DNA of 64,000 bases from Temnothorax longispinosus (taxonomy: Eukaryota > Arthropoda > Insecta > Hymenoptera > Formicidae). The stretch lies in contig NC_092358.1 of the NCBI RefSeq assembly GCF_030848805.1, forward strand, positions 19,253,297 through 19,317,296, given 5' to 3'. The position numbers and the translations under genes were made by a program. Shown here one piece after another: positions 48,281-60,790 of the stretch. The notes beneath the pieces were generated by a model. It had not been told where the DNA came from, searched no databases, and saw only the letters and a program-made list of their open reading frames with translations. How positions within the stretch are numbered: position 1 is the stretch's first letter; every line of letters starts with the position of its first letter.

Positions 48281-48477
48281 CGTACTTTCTCAGTCATTCG
48301 CTCGAGTACAGAGGAATTCGTCGCGTGACCTCGCGCGGAAAATTGCTTCGTCCAGGACGATCAGATTTCCTACGACTTGAAAGAGATTATAGAGCAGCCG
48401 CAGCACGTAGCGAGAATTAGGTCAATTTGCGGGGGCAATAAGGAGCTAGGGCGAATTGCAGCTCGCGCGAAACAGAG

Positions 48478-48511
<34 letters not shown>

Positions 48512-49180
48512 GGAGCAGAAAATAAAAACGCGGAGCGGTGAGACGCCGAAGACGCGAAAGGCGCCGAAACGACGCTCGTAAAATGCCGCGCTCTAAGCCA
48601 CTTTTGCAATCAACGGCTCAATTACGGTCGGCTGAGCTGCAGTTTTTGATCCCTGCCGGAAAGAAGGCCGGCACTCAGTTCGCGCGCCGCATCTTCCGGC
48701 ATTACGAAGGTGGATGCATCGTGCATGCACGCGCTGCTCGTCGCAGCTCATTGAAATTGCGGCTGAAATATCACTCGTGGTGTAAACGAGAAGACGCAGA
48801 GTATTTTGTAATTGATTTCGAAAATTTATTCCTGAACTCGTTGTTAAGAAATGCTTTCATTAGTTAAGCATATATGAGTTTCGGAAATATCTGACGACAA
48901 TTTCTGAAGATGATTCCTTCATGTGAGCATTACCTACAAATTCCACGTAGCATATACATCATATAAAAATAAACTTTGACAAAATTAAAAAAATATATAA
49001 AACATCGATGTGGAAAAATAATGTCAATTTCATAACAAAAACTCCTTAAAAATTGCTCTATTTAAATAAAATATATATATAATGTATATAATTACGTGAC
49101 ATACACATACATGCACACACTCACGAGTCATATAAGAAATTAATTTGTGCACGCTTGTTAATGAGATCTTTCTTATAGCG
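48281..49180. other. GC-moderate block, then AT-rich sequence
   Basis: A 109-codon plus-strand frame (48538-48867) is Arg-rich at its start and has no recognised domain. The tgcatcgtgcatgcacg symmetry lies at about 48715-48731. Confidence 0.4.
48478..48511 (+). repeat. (CT)n microsatellite
   Basis: 34 bp of CT repeats with one ttt interruption. Confidence 0.93.
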
Positions 49181-49890
49181 ATGTCCTTTCAAGACCGTGA
49201 AACGTAATTCGCAAAACCTATCAAACTCATTTTATTTGCGTAAAGGGAACTTTTTGTGTCGCACGGGTTTACGCGGGTCGCGACAGTCACACTGGCTGAC
49301 GCATCGATCGTGCAAATCGAAAATTGCCTCTATTCTTGCATCGACGTTATTTCGGGGAAGCGCGACGGAGAAATGGGTGGGATGCGGCCGGAAAAATTGG
49401 TTCCGCAGGATTTTACGAGCGATCCCGGGGCGAGTGCACACTAAAACGCGCTTCGGATGAATGCGCTCCGTCGTCATCGCGGCGCGCGCGTTCCACGCGT
49501 GATCTCGAAGGAAGATGGGATCCGTAAACGCGAGAGAGACCCGGATCGAGTCGGATCGCGGAGCGACGGTACGATTCTGCGGCAAGGAGGGGGAGGGCAA
49601 AGGGGTTGAAGAGGACGAGCGAGCGGAAACGCTCACCCTCCTCGGGGAAACTTTGCCGGAACACTCGTATACGCGGCATGTAACGAACAAGCCAAAAAGC
49701 AATAACGACACAGCGCGCGCGGAGTCTGCGGGTCGCGCATGTAAATCCGACAAAGGGTGAAATAAAAGCGCGACGTGGGGAGGGGAAGGAGGAAGTTCCC
49801 GAGCGGGTTACACTCCGCGTATAGCGCGCGACGCGGAATATTCGCGGCCTGATGGAACTCCGTCGTTGTTGCTCCGAACTCAAATGAATG
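49181..49890. other. GC-rich CpG block
   Basis: Frames of 156-173 codons on the minus strand and 81-87 on the plus strand overlap. The translations are Arg/Ser-rich without known domains. Not called. Confidence 0.4.
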
Positions 49891-50630
49891 TTAAAATAAC
49901 GTCCGTATATTATTGTCCCTTGTGCGAGTTTCGGAATTTGACAACTTCACGATTGTCCGCGTTTTCATTTGAATATTTCGTATTGTTATATTTCTATATT
50001 TGTAAGGGACAGTCTCTCTCTATATGTAAAGGACTGACAGTGATGCTTCGAAATCGTTATAGTCCCAGGTTGAAGTATTTATACTACGGTTGGAGGGTGC
50101 ACGTTATATTTGGTCTTATTTTCAGGAAGTTGTAATCGCGAAAAATCTTAATGAAGATCACAATTAATGTGTTATAAACCACCACGCCTCCAACATGAAG
50201 GCTAAAAGACGTTAACGACTCTCTTATTCTGCGCCTCCTCTAACCGCGATGTTCCCTTAATTTTCTGCCGGAAAGTCGGTTATTCACAAATTAATGGTAC
50301 CGCGCAACCATCTACCGACGTCGCCACACATGACCACGGTAAACCGCGCGCCGACACAGATAAACATGTACACACACGCACACACACACACATGAGAACA
50401 CACTTTTCGACCACAGGGTCTAAGGAGCAGCGGTGCGCGTCGCTGGAAGTAGAATATCCCGTCCATCGAGAGGACGCCGGGCGTCTCACGCCAGGATAAC
50501 CTTGCCCGACGGCGCATCCCTGACGGTGCCGCAGGGTAATATATCGCGGCGGTCCCGTATTAATCACTTTTATTAGGTTATTATAATACCCGGCCGACTG
50601 GCTCTTGGTTAAGGCGCAATTTGTCTCCCG
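49891..50630. other. Mixed sequence
   Basis: A short (CA)n with interruptions lies at about 50370-50392. Short frames on both strands are unremarkable. Confidence 0.45.
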
Positions 50631-51250
50631 AACGATGCATATTTAACGCGAAGCGCCACTCTTCGTTCGCTATCATTCACGTACGGCAATCTCGCGTTCT
50701 CGCGCAAGGGGAGGATGAAAGAGAGGCGAAGAGAGGAGAAAAAACCAAAGAGAAAGAGAGAGAAAGAAAAAGATGCGCAGAGCTATCGAGCTATCACGAA
50801 GAGTTCTTCGTATCGTTGGCGAGATCTGCCTTATTGCTAACTACAACCTCGCTGCTTCCTCTCCGCTTCCCTCCGCCCATCCTTCCCACACATCCCACCC
50901 TCCGACTGTTCGTTTCTCCGTAGGCGCGTTTGCTTCAATCAACTATTAATTACTCAGCCTGATGCTTCAGCTCCCGCAAACTCGATCTGTCGGAATGCGC
51001 GTGCAGGTAAACGACTTTCTCGCCTCTTCTCCGTTTCCCTTCCCCTTCTTCCCTGTATCCCCCGCGGAGGGATTCGTCGCACATCTCTCGAAAGTTTGTC
51101 GTAGTAAAAAGTACAAGTTGAAAAGAAATAAATAAATAAAAAAAAGAAAGATACATTCGCGCGCCTTGGGCGAGAGAATATCGCGATCGCGTGTCGCGAT
51201 TGCGACCCACGGGCTGTTTTTCTCTTGGCCTCGGTTTGCTTCACGCAATG
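50631..51250. other. Purine-rich then pyrimidine-rich block
   Basis: 50700-50775 is A/G-rich and 50840-50920 C/T-rich on the plus strand, giving opposed strand asymmetries about 100 bp apart. Several low-complexity frames are artefacts. Confidence 0.45.
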
Positions 51251-52222
51251 ACATTACGGAAGGTATCTATCTTGTGTAATTTGTGAAAGGACATTTTATT
51301 AAATACATCTGCGCGCATTGAGGTAAGTTTTGGAAAAAAAAACGTAGCTCTTCGGACCGGGATGTTTCTCCGGGAAAATTACAGATGGTTATAGATAATT
51401 TTGACGGATATTCCGCATTATATAGCATTTGCGGCAATACTTCGAATAGCAGTTATGCAATTTTGTAACATTTAATTTCATACTAAAGATTTCCATATTT
51501 TAAAATTCTCTCAAATTATACTGTACTTGAGTTTTTTCTCTTTTGCCTCTTTCCTTCTGTGTACAATAAGCCTTAAAAATCGGTTACTTTACAGTTACTT
51601 GGGTAGCTCTAATAATGCACTCTTTATTATAGCATTTCTTAAAACGTTTTAAAAAAAACATAACACTGTTGCATGCGATTACTTGTGTTTTATGATGTCT
51701 TTAACTACTGGTTTTACCGCATTAAATTAAATCCCGTAAAAAGTACCTGTCCGTGTACGGTCTTTTATAGAAGATAAAGAATAATTAAAATATACACGCT
51801 TAAAATATACATGTTGTGTGCGCGTATAGTAATTTCTACGCAGTGATATCGCGAAAAGTCTTGATGTTTTACAATTTCCCGGGCACGCATTTTTATATTC
51901 TGCAATATCTTTTTACGCTATACTACGTTGAATCCTAAAAAATTCTTATCACGAGTATTTCGCATTTACGAGAACAATTACAGGATAGTATACACAGTAT
52001 TATGTCTTTTCCCACATTACATTTTCATGTATTTATCTTATTATTCTGTTTTTTTTGTCCTACAATGCTAAATAAAATTCTACAAATGCTATAATCTCCA
52101 GCGTACTAATATTGCGTGTAAAGTGTAAACAATTAATACGCGCTTTTCTCATATCTTTTAAAATATTACTCTGAAGATATCATTAAAAAAATTAAATTCC
52201 ATGGTATCCTAACATTTCATTA
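51251..52222. other. AT-rich sequence
   Basis: No gene or repeat is recognised. Confidence 0.5.
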
Positions 52223-52224
52223 TA

Positions 52225-52546
52225 CAGGGCGTCTGGTAATTACCGTGGCACCTCTCGTGGGTAGATAAAGCGCGTTGAAATAAAAAAATCCTTTACGGTT
52301 TTGCGATTATAGTAATACATAATGAAAAATTAATTAATAAAGACCCGTGAATCAATGCTTCGCCGCAAGCGTAAACGCTGGGCTGTCTCTTGTCGCTGAA
52401 TCGCGCGGATGTATGCTCATTCACAGATTTTTATTAATTAATTTCTCATTCCTTATTAAGAAACTCGCAAAACAGTACAGGACTTTTCTGTTCAGTTTAA
52501 CCTGCTCTATCTACTTACGAGAAGTGGCATGATAATAATTACACTG
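52225..52546. mobile_element. 322-bp foldback MITE flanked by TA
   Basis: Arms of about 134 bp (52225-52358 and 52414-52546) pair imperfectly along their whole length. Left-arm words ccgtggcacctctcg, gtagataaagcg, tcctttacggttttgcga, attaattaata and gtgaatcaatgc each have a reverse-complement partner in the right arm. The loop is about 55 bp. TA stands outside both ends (52223-52224 and 52547-52548). The ends begin cagggcgtc and cagtgtaatt. There is no transposase frame; the 61-codon frame inside is a by-product. The TA duplication fits Tc1/mariner-type mobilisation, which is inference. Confidence 0.85.
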
Positions 52547-52548
52547 TA

Positions 52549-53500
52549 CATTATGATTTTCTGTCTTTGCACTACATTAAATTAAATTATTAAAAATATT
52601 TATAATTGATAATGAAATAAAGTGTCGTATTATTTTTTATTCTTCGCGTTTGGACTAGTTTACTTGAAAAACGTTGGTCAGTCCAGAAATTAGTAATGTT
52701 TTTTAGTAAGTAATGTTTTTCTGACATGTGGGGGCGTTGGAGAATCACGAGAAGAACAAAAGTCCGCGAGCTAGATCATAAAAGAAACATTGCCGATGAG
52801 TTGAAGGCCATCCCGCGACGATACTTAGACAGCAATTTTATTATCGAAGTTGCGGGACTTTCGTAACGTTATTAAATTTGTTCAGAACTTTCGATACGGC
52901 CGTTTTTCTTACCTCCCAAAGGATTATAGCGCGTTTGCTTCTTTATTTCCCTTCGTTCTGGCAATTAATTACTCACGTATGCGACTTCGATATCCGAATC
53001 GCGAGAGATCCTGCACAGAATAGCGATCTTCGTCGCTTTAATGCGCGTCGTTAAAACTTCGGAACATTCAGAATATTCCCGCTCGCATCGCCGTATTGCC
53101 GTTTAATGAACGACGTATATGGATCAACCTTTCATGGTTTCGAAAGTTACGTAATAACGGCGAGGGGCATCGGCACCGAAATTGCTCGCTCGCGGGGAAA
53201 TTTTGATCGCCTTGTCATTGAATTTTTCGTCGAGTATTTTCTATTTCGCTTTAGGTCATCTCTATATACGTATCGCTTTTGTATCATTTTATATTTCAGG
53301 CTATATATATGTATACCAATTTTATTCTGTCTTTTATTATTTCACTTACTTGCTTTATTTTATACAAGAGATTATAAAGATATATAATGTTCAATACTGC
53401 AAGCGAACGTTTCACGAAAAAAAATTGATTTTAGGTTTATTAGAAAAAAGTCTATAAGTATCAAAACTTGACAATGCTAATTCAATAAAGCGATCGTTCG
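52549..53500. other. AT-rich flanks around a GC-moderate block (52720-53230)
   Basis: A short direct repeat agtaatgtttttt occurs at about 52694-52722. The GC-moderate block contains ATTA-type cores and no convincing frame. Confidence 0.45.
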
Positions 53501-53960
53501 GAAATTAAGTCAACCCGCGCAGGAACCAGGTAGGAGGTTTGAACGTAGGAGAGATCCTTGCCGCGCGCGTCGTTAAAACTTTGTTGCCGCATAGCGCGAT
53601 GCGGCGGCGCGCGGCGGCGCAAGGATACATGCGGGATGCAACGAGGAAGCTGATTTTCCTCGAGCTCGTTGGTATGCGCGAGGCATGCCGCGCGAGAGAT
53701 CGACTATCGATCGTGCCGTGCCGCGCAATGCGCGGCGCGGCGCGGCACGGCGCGGCGTGTTCTCCGCCGCGGCTCCGCACGCGAGACTGCGATTTGCGGC
53801 GCGCATAATTTCGCGGCGAGGCGCAGCAGGTGCGAGGCAACTGCGAAATTTCAGATTCCGATAGTAAGGCGAGTAGTACATTCTACGATAATGGCGCTAG
53901 CGTAATGCGATTCGTTTAGTGTGAGTGCACGGCGCGGCGCGACGCACGGGGCGCATTAAC
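53501..53960. other. CpG-island-like block with GCGGC/GCACGGC repeats
   Basis: A dense run of cg and gc words, including repeated gcggcgcgcggcggcgc (about 53597-53615) and the cggcgcggcgcggcacggcg stretch near 53732-53756. It is one of the most CpG-rich parts of the window. Frames on both strands (78-111 codons) are Arg/Ala-rich artefacts. It could mark an unmethylated promoter-like region or be a simple repeat expansion. Confidence 0.5.
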
Positions 53961-55012
53961 GACTCAATGCAATCACGAGTTTGTAACGATCTTTGTCGCG
54001 AAGAGTCGCTTCGGCTGGTCTGATCTACGGGGAATGAAAATACTTAACAAATTAAACACCTCATTGCAATCAAAATTCGATCTTCGAACGTTGAACGGAT
54101 TTTTTTTCTTTTCACGTAAAATACGAGAGGGAAATGAGTTACATAATGCATATTATTTGGAACATTTTGAAGAAACGTAATTCGCCGCAACTGCAATTTA
54201 ATTTGCGTGTTTGGAATATTACGTTACTATGATATATATGCATTTTGGTATTTTATAATAAATTTCAATCATTAAATCGCAATTCTATTAAACGACGCTG
54301 TGAAAATGCACAATGTCCACAATAAAGATATTCTAGAAAAAACATTTCATTATAATTAATGTTAGATATGTTAATAACTATATTAATAAAAATAAATTTT
54401 TATTTTCGTTTATAATATTTGAAAATTAACTTCATTTTTTAAATTATTTTTTAATTATTTTTTAATTATTTATGAAAACAGATAGGTAGATGGTTTTAAT
54501 TGAATACTGAAACCCACAGACATTAAAATTAAAACATTGAAACGACGAATATATACGATTCATTATTTTCCGCCTCTAAATTATAAAAAGAATTTTTGCA
54601 TTCAAATGAAGGTCGCCGTTTGTCAATCCTGTCCTGAATCGAGCACGATTTCCGGCGCACTAACAACTGCGACTCGTTTCGTCGGCACGACTTTTTCTCT
54701 TTGGCGCTACGGAGGCGCGTCTTGCATTGATAACCACTCTCGAGGCCTTGGCCACCAGCCTTACTCGGAGAACGAATGGAGGACATGGGAATTGGGATCC
54801 ATTCTTTCACGATTATATCTGCTCACTATATATACATAAAATAGAAGGTCTACATTTTATCCCCCCATCAAATTTCGTTACGATTTCTTAACTATATCGT
54901 TAATAAAGATTAACACATGATTAAATAAAGTAATATAAATAAGCAAATCAATTTGAGATATTTTTACTTCAATTTTCTAGCGATATTTATTTCATTAAAA
55001 AAAAAATTGATC
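53961..55012. other. AT-rich sequence with a GC-moderate patch (54600-54800)
   Basis: The patch carries 93-100-codon frames on both strands without recognised domains. Not called. Confidence 0.4.
54442..54471 (+). repeat. 11-bp tandem repeat, 2.7 copies
   Basis: aattatttttt repeats at 54442, 54453 and 54464 without mismatch. Confidence 0.9.
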
Positions 55013-55014
55013 TA

Positions 55015-55108
55015 TTAGGTTGGCCTGGGTTGGCCAATAAGTCCGTGCGGTTTTTATAAGTATATATTTATACTTATAAAAACCGCACGGACTTATTGGC
55101 CAACCTAA
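55015..55108. mobile_element. 94-bp mariner-like palindromic MITE
   Basis: The element is an almost complete palindrome: the ends ttaggttggcc and ggccaacctaa continue through caataagtccgtgcgg and its complement to a central tatatattta. TA dinucleotides stand outside both ends (55013-55014 and 55109-55110). The end core GGTTGG...ATAAGTCC is that of irritans-type mariner inverted repeats. The left arm carries an extra 10 bases that repeat ggttggcc (about 55024-55033), absent from the right arm. It is two mariner ends back to back with no transposase. Confidence 0.85.
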
Positions 55109-55110
55109 TA

Positions 55111-55540
55111 CTATAAAACACAAACAGGAAATCTTGATTCATTTGATCATCATATATTAGGAATAAATTGCATCCTACCTCATTAAAATGGCGTTACGTA
55201 AATGGCGTAAGTAAACAAAGTAGATCACAGTGACTCACCTGAAACAGAAAAATATTCAAATATGTTAAAAACAGTATCCTGGGTTTTAAAAATAAATAAC
55301 TAAAGATTAGACAAATTATTTTTGTTCCATAAGAAAAAATTGGACATGTAAATTGAATATTTATATAAATATCGACAATTCTATTTAAAATTTCTATCAG
55401 AAATCTTTTATTAGAAAATATATATGATAAATATGTATATCCGATTATGTATTCATGAACATGAGATATAAATTGTATAAATCGTTTATAGAAAAAGTGA
55501 ACCTCTGTAATTTATATTATAGAAATAAAATGCATAAGAA
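55111..55540. other. AT-rich sequence
   Basis: No gene or repeat is recognised. Confidence 0.5.
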
Positions 55541-56340
55541 ACTATATGCGTGAATTGTCATTCGTCGGAAAGCCTCGTGGAACGATAAATTTGCACTATT
55601 GCCCGATTGAATCCTTATCGTTCGGGTTTTATTTCCCGATGTTGCCGCGGTATATTCCATCGTACCTGTCGACAGACTCTTTTCGATCTAACGAGGAGCC
55701 GCGCGACAGGCCCGTAATCGAGGTGGTCGAATAATTCCAGACCCGTAAGCCGGGCACGGGGAACGGTCCTTTGCCTATCGGGGGTCGATAGCGTTTCACA
55801 GCGGGTGGCGGCGTAATTTATTGCGCGGCTCGCCCTTAAATCTTAATGGGATTCGATTAAAGGCGACATTTTCCCGGAGAGAAACGTGTAGAGAAACCGC
55901 CGGCGACGTCCACGACGGCGGTTCTCTCTTCTCTCTTTCTCTCTCTTTCTCTCTCTCTCTCAGCTGTGACCGACTCCCGACGGTCGTATTTTCAACGAGT
56001 TCCGTCGCGGGAGACCGACCTTTCTTTTTCAACGACGACGTTTCTGGCCGATGCATTACGCGCATTTGAATTTTGTTTCCCCGACGTCGTAGTCGTCGTA
56101 GTCGCATTCGCTCGTAGTTCCGCCCGCGATGTTTTCCGACGTAACGAGCCGCGCTGAGTTCCTTTTTGCGCCTTTCGTCGTGTGTCGTTTGGGAAATGGA
56201 AGCCGCGCATTCGCGTTCTTGCGGGTATCTCGACGTGATTTCCGTCTGCATTTGGTGCGGCTTGCGGTGATAGTGAATTACGGTCGCAACGTAAATGGGT
56301 TTGAGAAATTCAAGGAGTTATTTTTAAAATATAACACTAC
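55541..56340. other. GC-moderate block
   Basis: A 62-codon plus-strand frame from an ATG (55546-55734) is balanced in composition but unrecognised. Longer frames at 55796-56251 cross a CT microsatellite and are not called. A (gtcgta)n-like run lies at about 56084-56104. Confidence 0.4.
55922..55961 (+). repeat. (CT)n microsatellite, interrupted
   Basis: 40 bp of CT repeats with ttc and ttt interruptions. Confidence 0.92.
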
Positions 56341-56637
56341 AAAAAAGTTTCTCTTAATTTCGTGAAATAAAACCGAAGGTTCCAATTATTAGAATTGGAT
56401 AAGGATAAGGAGCCGAATCTAATTTAGATTATTCTCCAAAAATCCCAAAAGTCCTAACACGATTAGGCTATTAAGCTCCTCGCGTTGATTGTTGCAGCAA
56501 CAGCGGAAATGCCAATTCGATCGACAAAAGATCGTCTCGAGAGTTTCGCGAAATCGAACGAAAAGCGAGATGCGTAATTCGAAGTCGACGACAGCATAAA
56601 AACAGGCGATTAGATCCCTCGCTGTCCGAACTTAATC

Positions 56638-56674
<37 letters not shown>

Positions 56675-57660
56675 CGTCGGTATCTTAAAGAAAGCGCCGG
56701 GACAATGCCGGTCACGCATGAACCCACCTACAAATTAGTGTCGCATCGATTTGCGCTTACTCGTGTTTCGCGTTTCGCTGATTCCGCGCGAAAATGTTTG
56801 CCGAACGTTGGGTTCAAACGTCGAGATTTCCGCTAATTCGGCAGATTCCGTCGAATTAAAGCGCCGGGACACATCCCCAAGGTAGCGCTGATTTCCGATG
56901 TACCGGATTGACTTTGGAGTACATCCATTTCTCTCTACCGTAATTATGGCGCAAGTAAAGTGGTTCTTTAACATGGTCTTTAATTGGATTTTACAAAGCA
57001 TCTTTTTATTAATTCCGTTACACTCTATCAAAGTTGTAAAACATGGAAAATTTCGCAAAATAGTTTAAATATCCCACTCACGATCGGAACTAACTAAACA
57101 GGTTCGCCGTTGTCGCTATTGTCCAGGTGTCCTTTCCGAGAAAACGTACCAATTAACGCGTGACCATTTATAGGCGGCGCACCGACTCTCTGACATCGGA
57201 TTTCAACGGAAATTAAAAAGTTCGTGAAAAGGAAGCACGATTGAGAGAACGTTGTATGCCGTTGATAAATACGCAACCACCCGAGAGTGCGCGCAAGATG
57301 AGGGGCACCAAGGACCGAGAGGGAGACGAGAGGATCGCGATCATTCTTTTAAGAGGCAAGCCATTGATTCGCTCGCGCTCATTGTTCGCCTCGAGAACAC
57401 ACGCGTGATTGGACGCGTGTATGCCCGCTCGTCGCCGTCACCCACACGTCTTGAAGGAATGGAAAAGTGAAGCGGGGCTACGGGGGAAGACAATGTCGAA
57501 GATCGCTAATTAACGATGACTGTGTCCCGTCGCATTATTGTCTGTGCTACGCACCAGCGGCCCACCTGCTTGTGTATGCACACTTGTGTGCCGAGGCACC
57601 CGAGTGCGTACGCATGCGAGATGTTAAGTGACATTAAACGAGAGTGACAGTGAGGAATAA
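56341..57660. other. Mixed sequence
   Basis: Mostly GC-moderate with short frames lacking domains. It holds the AG microsatellite at 56640-56672. Confidence 0.45.
56640..56672 (+). repeat. (AG)16 microsatellite
   Basis: 33 bp of uninterrupted AG repeats. Confidence 0.95.
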
Positions 57661-58090
57661 AAAGATGAGAGTAATTATAGTAATGAATTCAGAAACAGAT
57701 CAATTTTTATCGTATATTTCATTTTGTATTTTAATGCGATTTTTGTTCGATAGCTTTTAAATATTTTCTGGAATATTTGTGTTATTATATAATATCTAGA
57801 ACAATATAATTAATAATTAATACTTTAATAAATTTTGTGATCAGTGACTTAACTTTTTGGATATTAATTTAGCAATTTAATATATATAATATATTATATA
57901 TATTGGTATGATGCAAAATAATATACATATACATGTAAATGGAAATGGAGATTTATCTTTTAATGAAATAAATGCTTAATAATACACTAATATACTTTCT
58001 TTGATGCATATACCTATATAGGTATAGCTTCAATTTTATTATATTTCCTATTTCAGTAACCTAAGAAAAGAAAAATTGTATACATAAATA
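57661..58090. other. AT-rich sequence with an 18-bp palindrome
   Basis: tatacctatataggtata at 58009-58026 is a perfect palindrome. A TA-rich run lies at about 57879-57904. Confidence 0.55.
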
Positions 58091-58930
58091 TTATAGAATC
58101 GCAAGAAAGAACTCTAAATTTTGGCTCTTAAACGGAGAAATCCATATTAGAAAGCTAAACATTGTTAGACTGAATGTGATGTCCAATACGACCGGGCACC
58201 GCAAGCGGATTAAGCCTGTCTGGTCACGCATTGACGTAATTCGGTTTAGAGCATCGCCAAGAAAGAGAGAGAGAGAGGGGGGGGGAGAAGAGAAAAAAAG
58301 GGAGAAAGAGACGATAGAGAATAGAGAAAACGAGTATACCTCACGGAATTCCGCGCGCGTCGCGGATAAACGCCGGCGATTCGTCAAGCGCTGCGTCTCG
58401 GCTGACTCCTCGCGCGCCGTTGTTGGGAAACCGACGGAAACGGATGGCTTCCGCTTCGGGCGGACAGACGGACAACCGTCGAGAGAGCCTGAGGAGCTGA
58501 TTCGTTGATTGGCCGCGCTATCGTGCCGGATAAACTGACGGTAGCAACAGCAGCCTTCCTACATCGCTATAGCTGTTGCAGCCATCGTCTCCCTCGATCC
58601 GCTCCCGTACCGAGAATCCCGCTCCTCTTGACGGCGATATACTACATACAGTTTGTATACCCCTTCCGCGAGGGTGACTTCCAAATAAGACACGTACAAG
58701 ACGCTCCAATTTCGGCTGACACCTGCGCTTCGCGCCCGCCCGTCAAGCGTTTTCAGACCTACCTCCTTCCAGCATCCCGCCCGACGGATGAACGGACGAA
58801 TGCGTCTACAGGCGCGTCCCGATATACATGCGTCATACACACAGTGTGTCCTGCATTCACCGCATTTCTAACTGAGAATCGCAATGCTTTTTCGATGAGT
58901 GTCAAAATAATTTCTTACTTATAATTTTAA
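58091..58930. other. GC-moderate block with a purine tract
   Basis: 58258-58319 is almost purely A/G with a run of G. Frames of 93-139 codons on both strands are Arg/Ser/Pro-rich and not called. Confidence 0.45.
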
Positions 58931-59542
58931 AAAACACAACAACTGGTTGACCCTCTCACTTTAAAAGTATAATTTATTTTATGGATAAATGCTAATTTAG
59001 CCATAAAAATAATTTGTTACACCATACAAAATTAGCCATATCTCTTTTGCGTTCGTCTCGTCGAACTCTCAGCGTCGTCTAAAAATTGAATATCATCGCA
59101 CCATCAAAAATATTGATATTGAATCTCATCAAATGATATAGCTTCGTTAGGGCACCATCGAATTTAAATTCATTTAAGAATTTATGGCCGAAAGACACCC
59201 GGTAGGTCTGGGTTATTCTGGTATAAGTGTATAGCCGCGACGCGGGTCTAGCTTAATCGCGCTAGGATTTAACGATCGTGGCCGGCGCAGAGACCTTTAA
59301 TTCCGATGATCGTGCCGACACGTCTCTATCTCTTTCGCTGGATGAAAGGTGCGCGTTCGATGAATATACCTGAGTCTGCAAGATCGAGACTCTGGCAGGT
59401 AGATAATTCGTTACGCCAGGAACGCCAGGATGATCGTCGAGATCATATTCGCTCACGCGATTGCGACATAATTTCTTTTCAATTTGTTGTAAGCTCGAGA
59501 AAAAAATTTACTGGCAGAAGCGATATCGCAAAAAATTGCCGC

Positions 59543-59610
<68 letters not shown>

Positions 59611-59880
59611 GTTTAACTATATTCATTATCTATTGAATTTTTTCGCTGCAGGTTTTAATTTTAATTTTTATAGTTAAACCACATTTTTTGCATCTAATAA
59701 TGAATCAAACTAATCTTTGTCATTCCGTCATGAGATTCGTTTTTATTTTTAGGATTATATGAGAACATGGAAATTGTTAAACAAAAGAATCTCTCTTATA
59801 CTTTTAAAAGTAATAGCAACGATCTCCAAATCCAACAAGTCAATATAACTCGAGGGGAATTGACTTCTGTCCTACTATTC
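58931..59880. other. Mixed sequence
   Basis: AT-rich at 58920-59180, GC-moderate at 59180-59540, AT-rich after the AG microsatellite. No gene is recognised. Confidence 0.45.
59546..59607 (+). repeat. (AG)31 microsatellite
   Basis: About 62 bp of uninterrupted AG repeats, the longest dinucleotide tract in the window. The Arg-Glu repeat in the frame that crosses it is an artefact. Confidence 0.97.
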
Positions 59881-60350
59881 GTCGTGGGAATTAATTGGTA
59901 CGGAAACATCGTCCGAATCTGATCGTCGCTGTCGTTCATAATTCACAGTACGCGCAGTAACGGCTGCCTTAAATCACGTTAAACAGAAGGCCACTAGCGG
60001 AGGATGTACCTATCGTCGGAGCTTTAATCCTCGATAGAGCGCTGTGTCGATGGAAGGATATAGCCCGAGTGACTTCCAACCGATCGATCGCGCGTGGTGG
60101 TCACTACACCACGCCGGAAGCCGAAAGATTTACGAACCGTCGATTTATCGATGCATGTGAGAGCACCGGTCGGTCGGTCCTCCGCGAAACACACGCCCGC
60201 GCGATACGCAGATCAGCGCTCGATCGCACGTAACGCATTGATAACGACAGCTAATGGAGCGGGCCGAGGCAACTCGCTCTCGAGCTGTCGCATGTTCTCG
60301 ATGAATGGAATTTGTAAGCAGATATAATGCCCTGGGTATCATTTTCAGTT
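59881..60350. other. GC-moderate block
   Basis: Contains copy 1 of the 45-bp repeat. Short frames on both strands are unremarkable. Confidence 0.45.
60219..60263 (+). repeat. Direct repeat of about 45 bp, copy 1
   Basis: Shares with 60902-60946 the exact core cgcacgtaacgcattgataa and flanking ctcg(a/c)t and ctaatg(g/t)agcg words. Only a few of 45 positions differ. Confidence 0.85.
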
Positions 60351-60790
60351 AGGAGAGATAGAATTTTAATACAGAACTATTGTCCGCACCAAGACTACTC
60401 TAAAAGAGAAAAAAGTATTTAAACGAAAATTACTTGTGATATAGAAACGAATCTATGAGAGAAACAGGAAGAAAATTGTGAAATCTTTATAGTATATTTT
60501 CAACATTTCAACGTAATGAACGAATTCAAAGTACAGTATGTTTTTAACTTGTACTTTGATTTAATTGTATACCAGTAGCCGGGTTACAAATTTTCTGAAA
60601 GTTATATTGTAAAAAATTTGTATAAAACGAAATATTCAAATAGAATTTTTATTTTTATGCAATAAAATGTGTATAATATGTGTTATCACGAAACTGTATA
60701 GATACTAAGATTTGCCATATTCCATATTGTCATTGATAAACTGTTCTCGATATGAAATTATTCTATTTAGCAAGTAGAACAGGATTTCCC
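60351..60790. other. AT-rich sequence
   Basis: No gene or repeat is recognised. Confidence 0.5.

Noticed and set aside
49232..49883. Minus-strand frames of 173 and 156 codons
   Set aside because: They overlap in different phases, are Arg/Ser-rich, and no domain is recognisable.
55546..55734. 62-codon plus-strand frame from an ATG
   Set aside because: Balanced composition, but no supporting splice, poly(A) or domain evidence; weaker than the four listed candidates.
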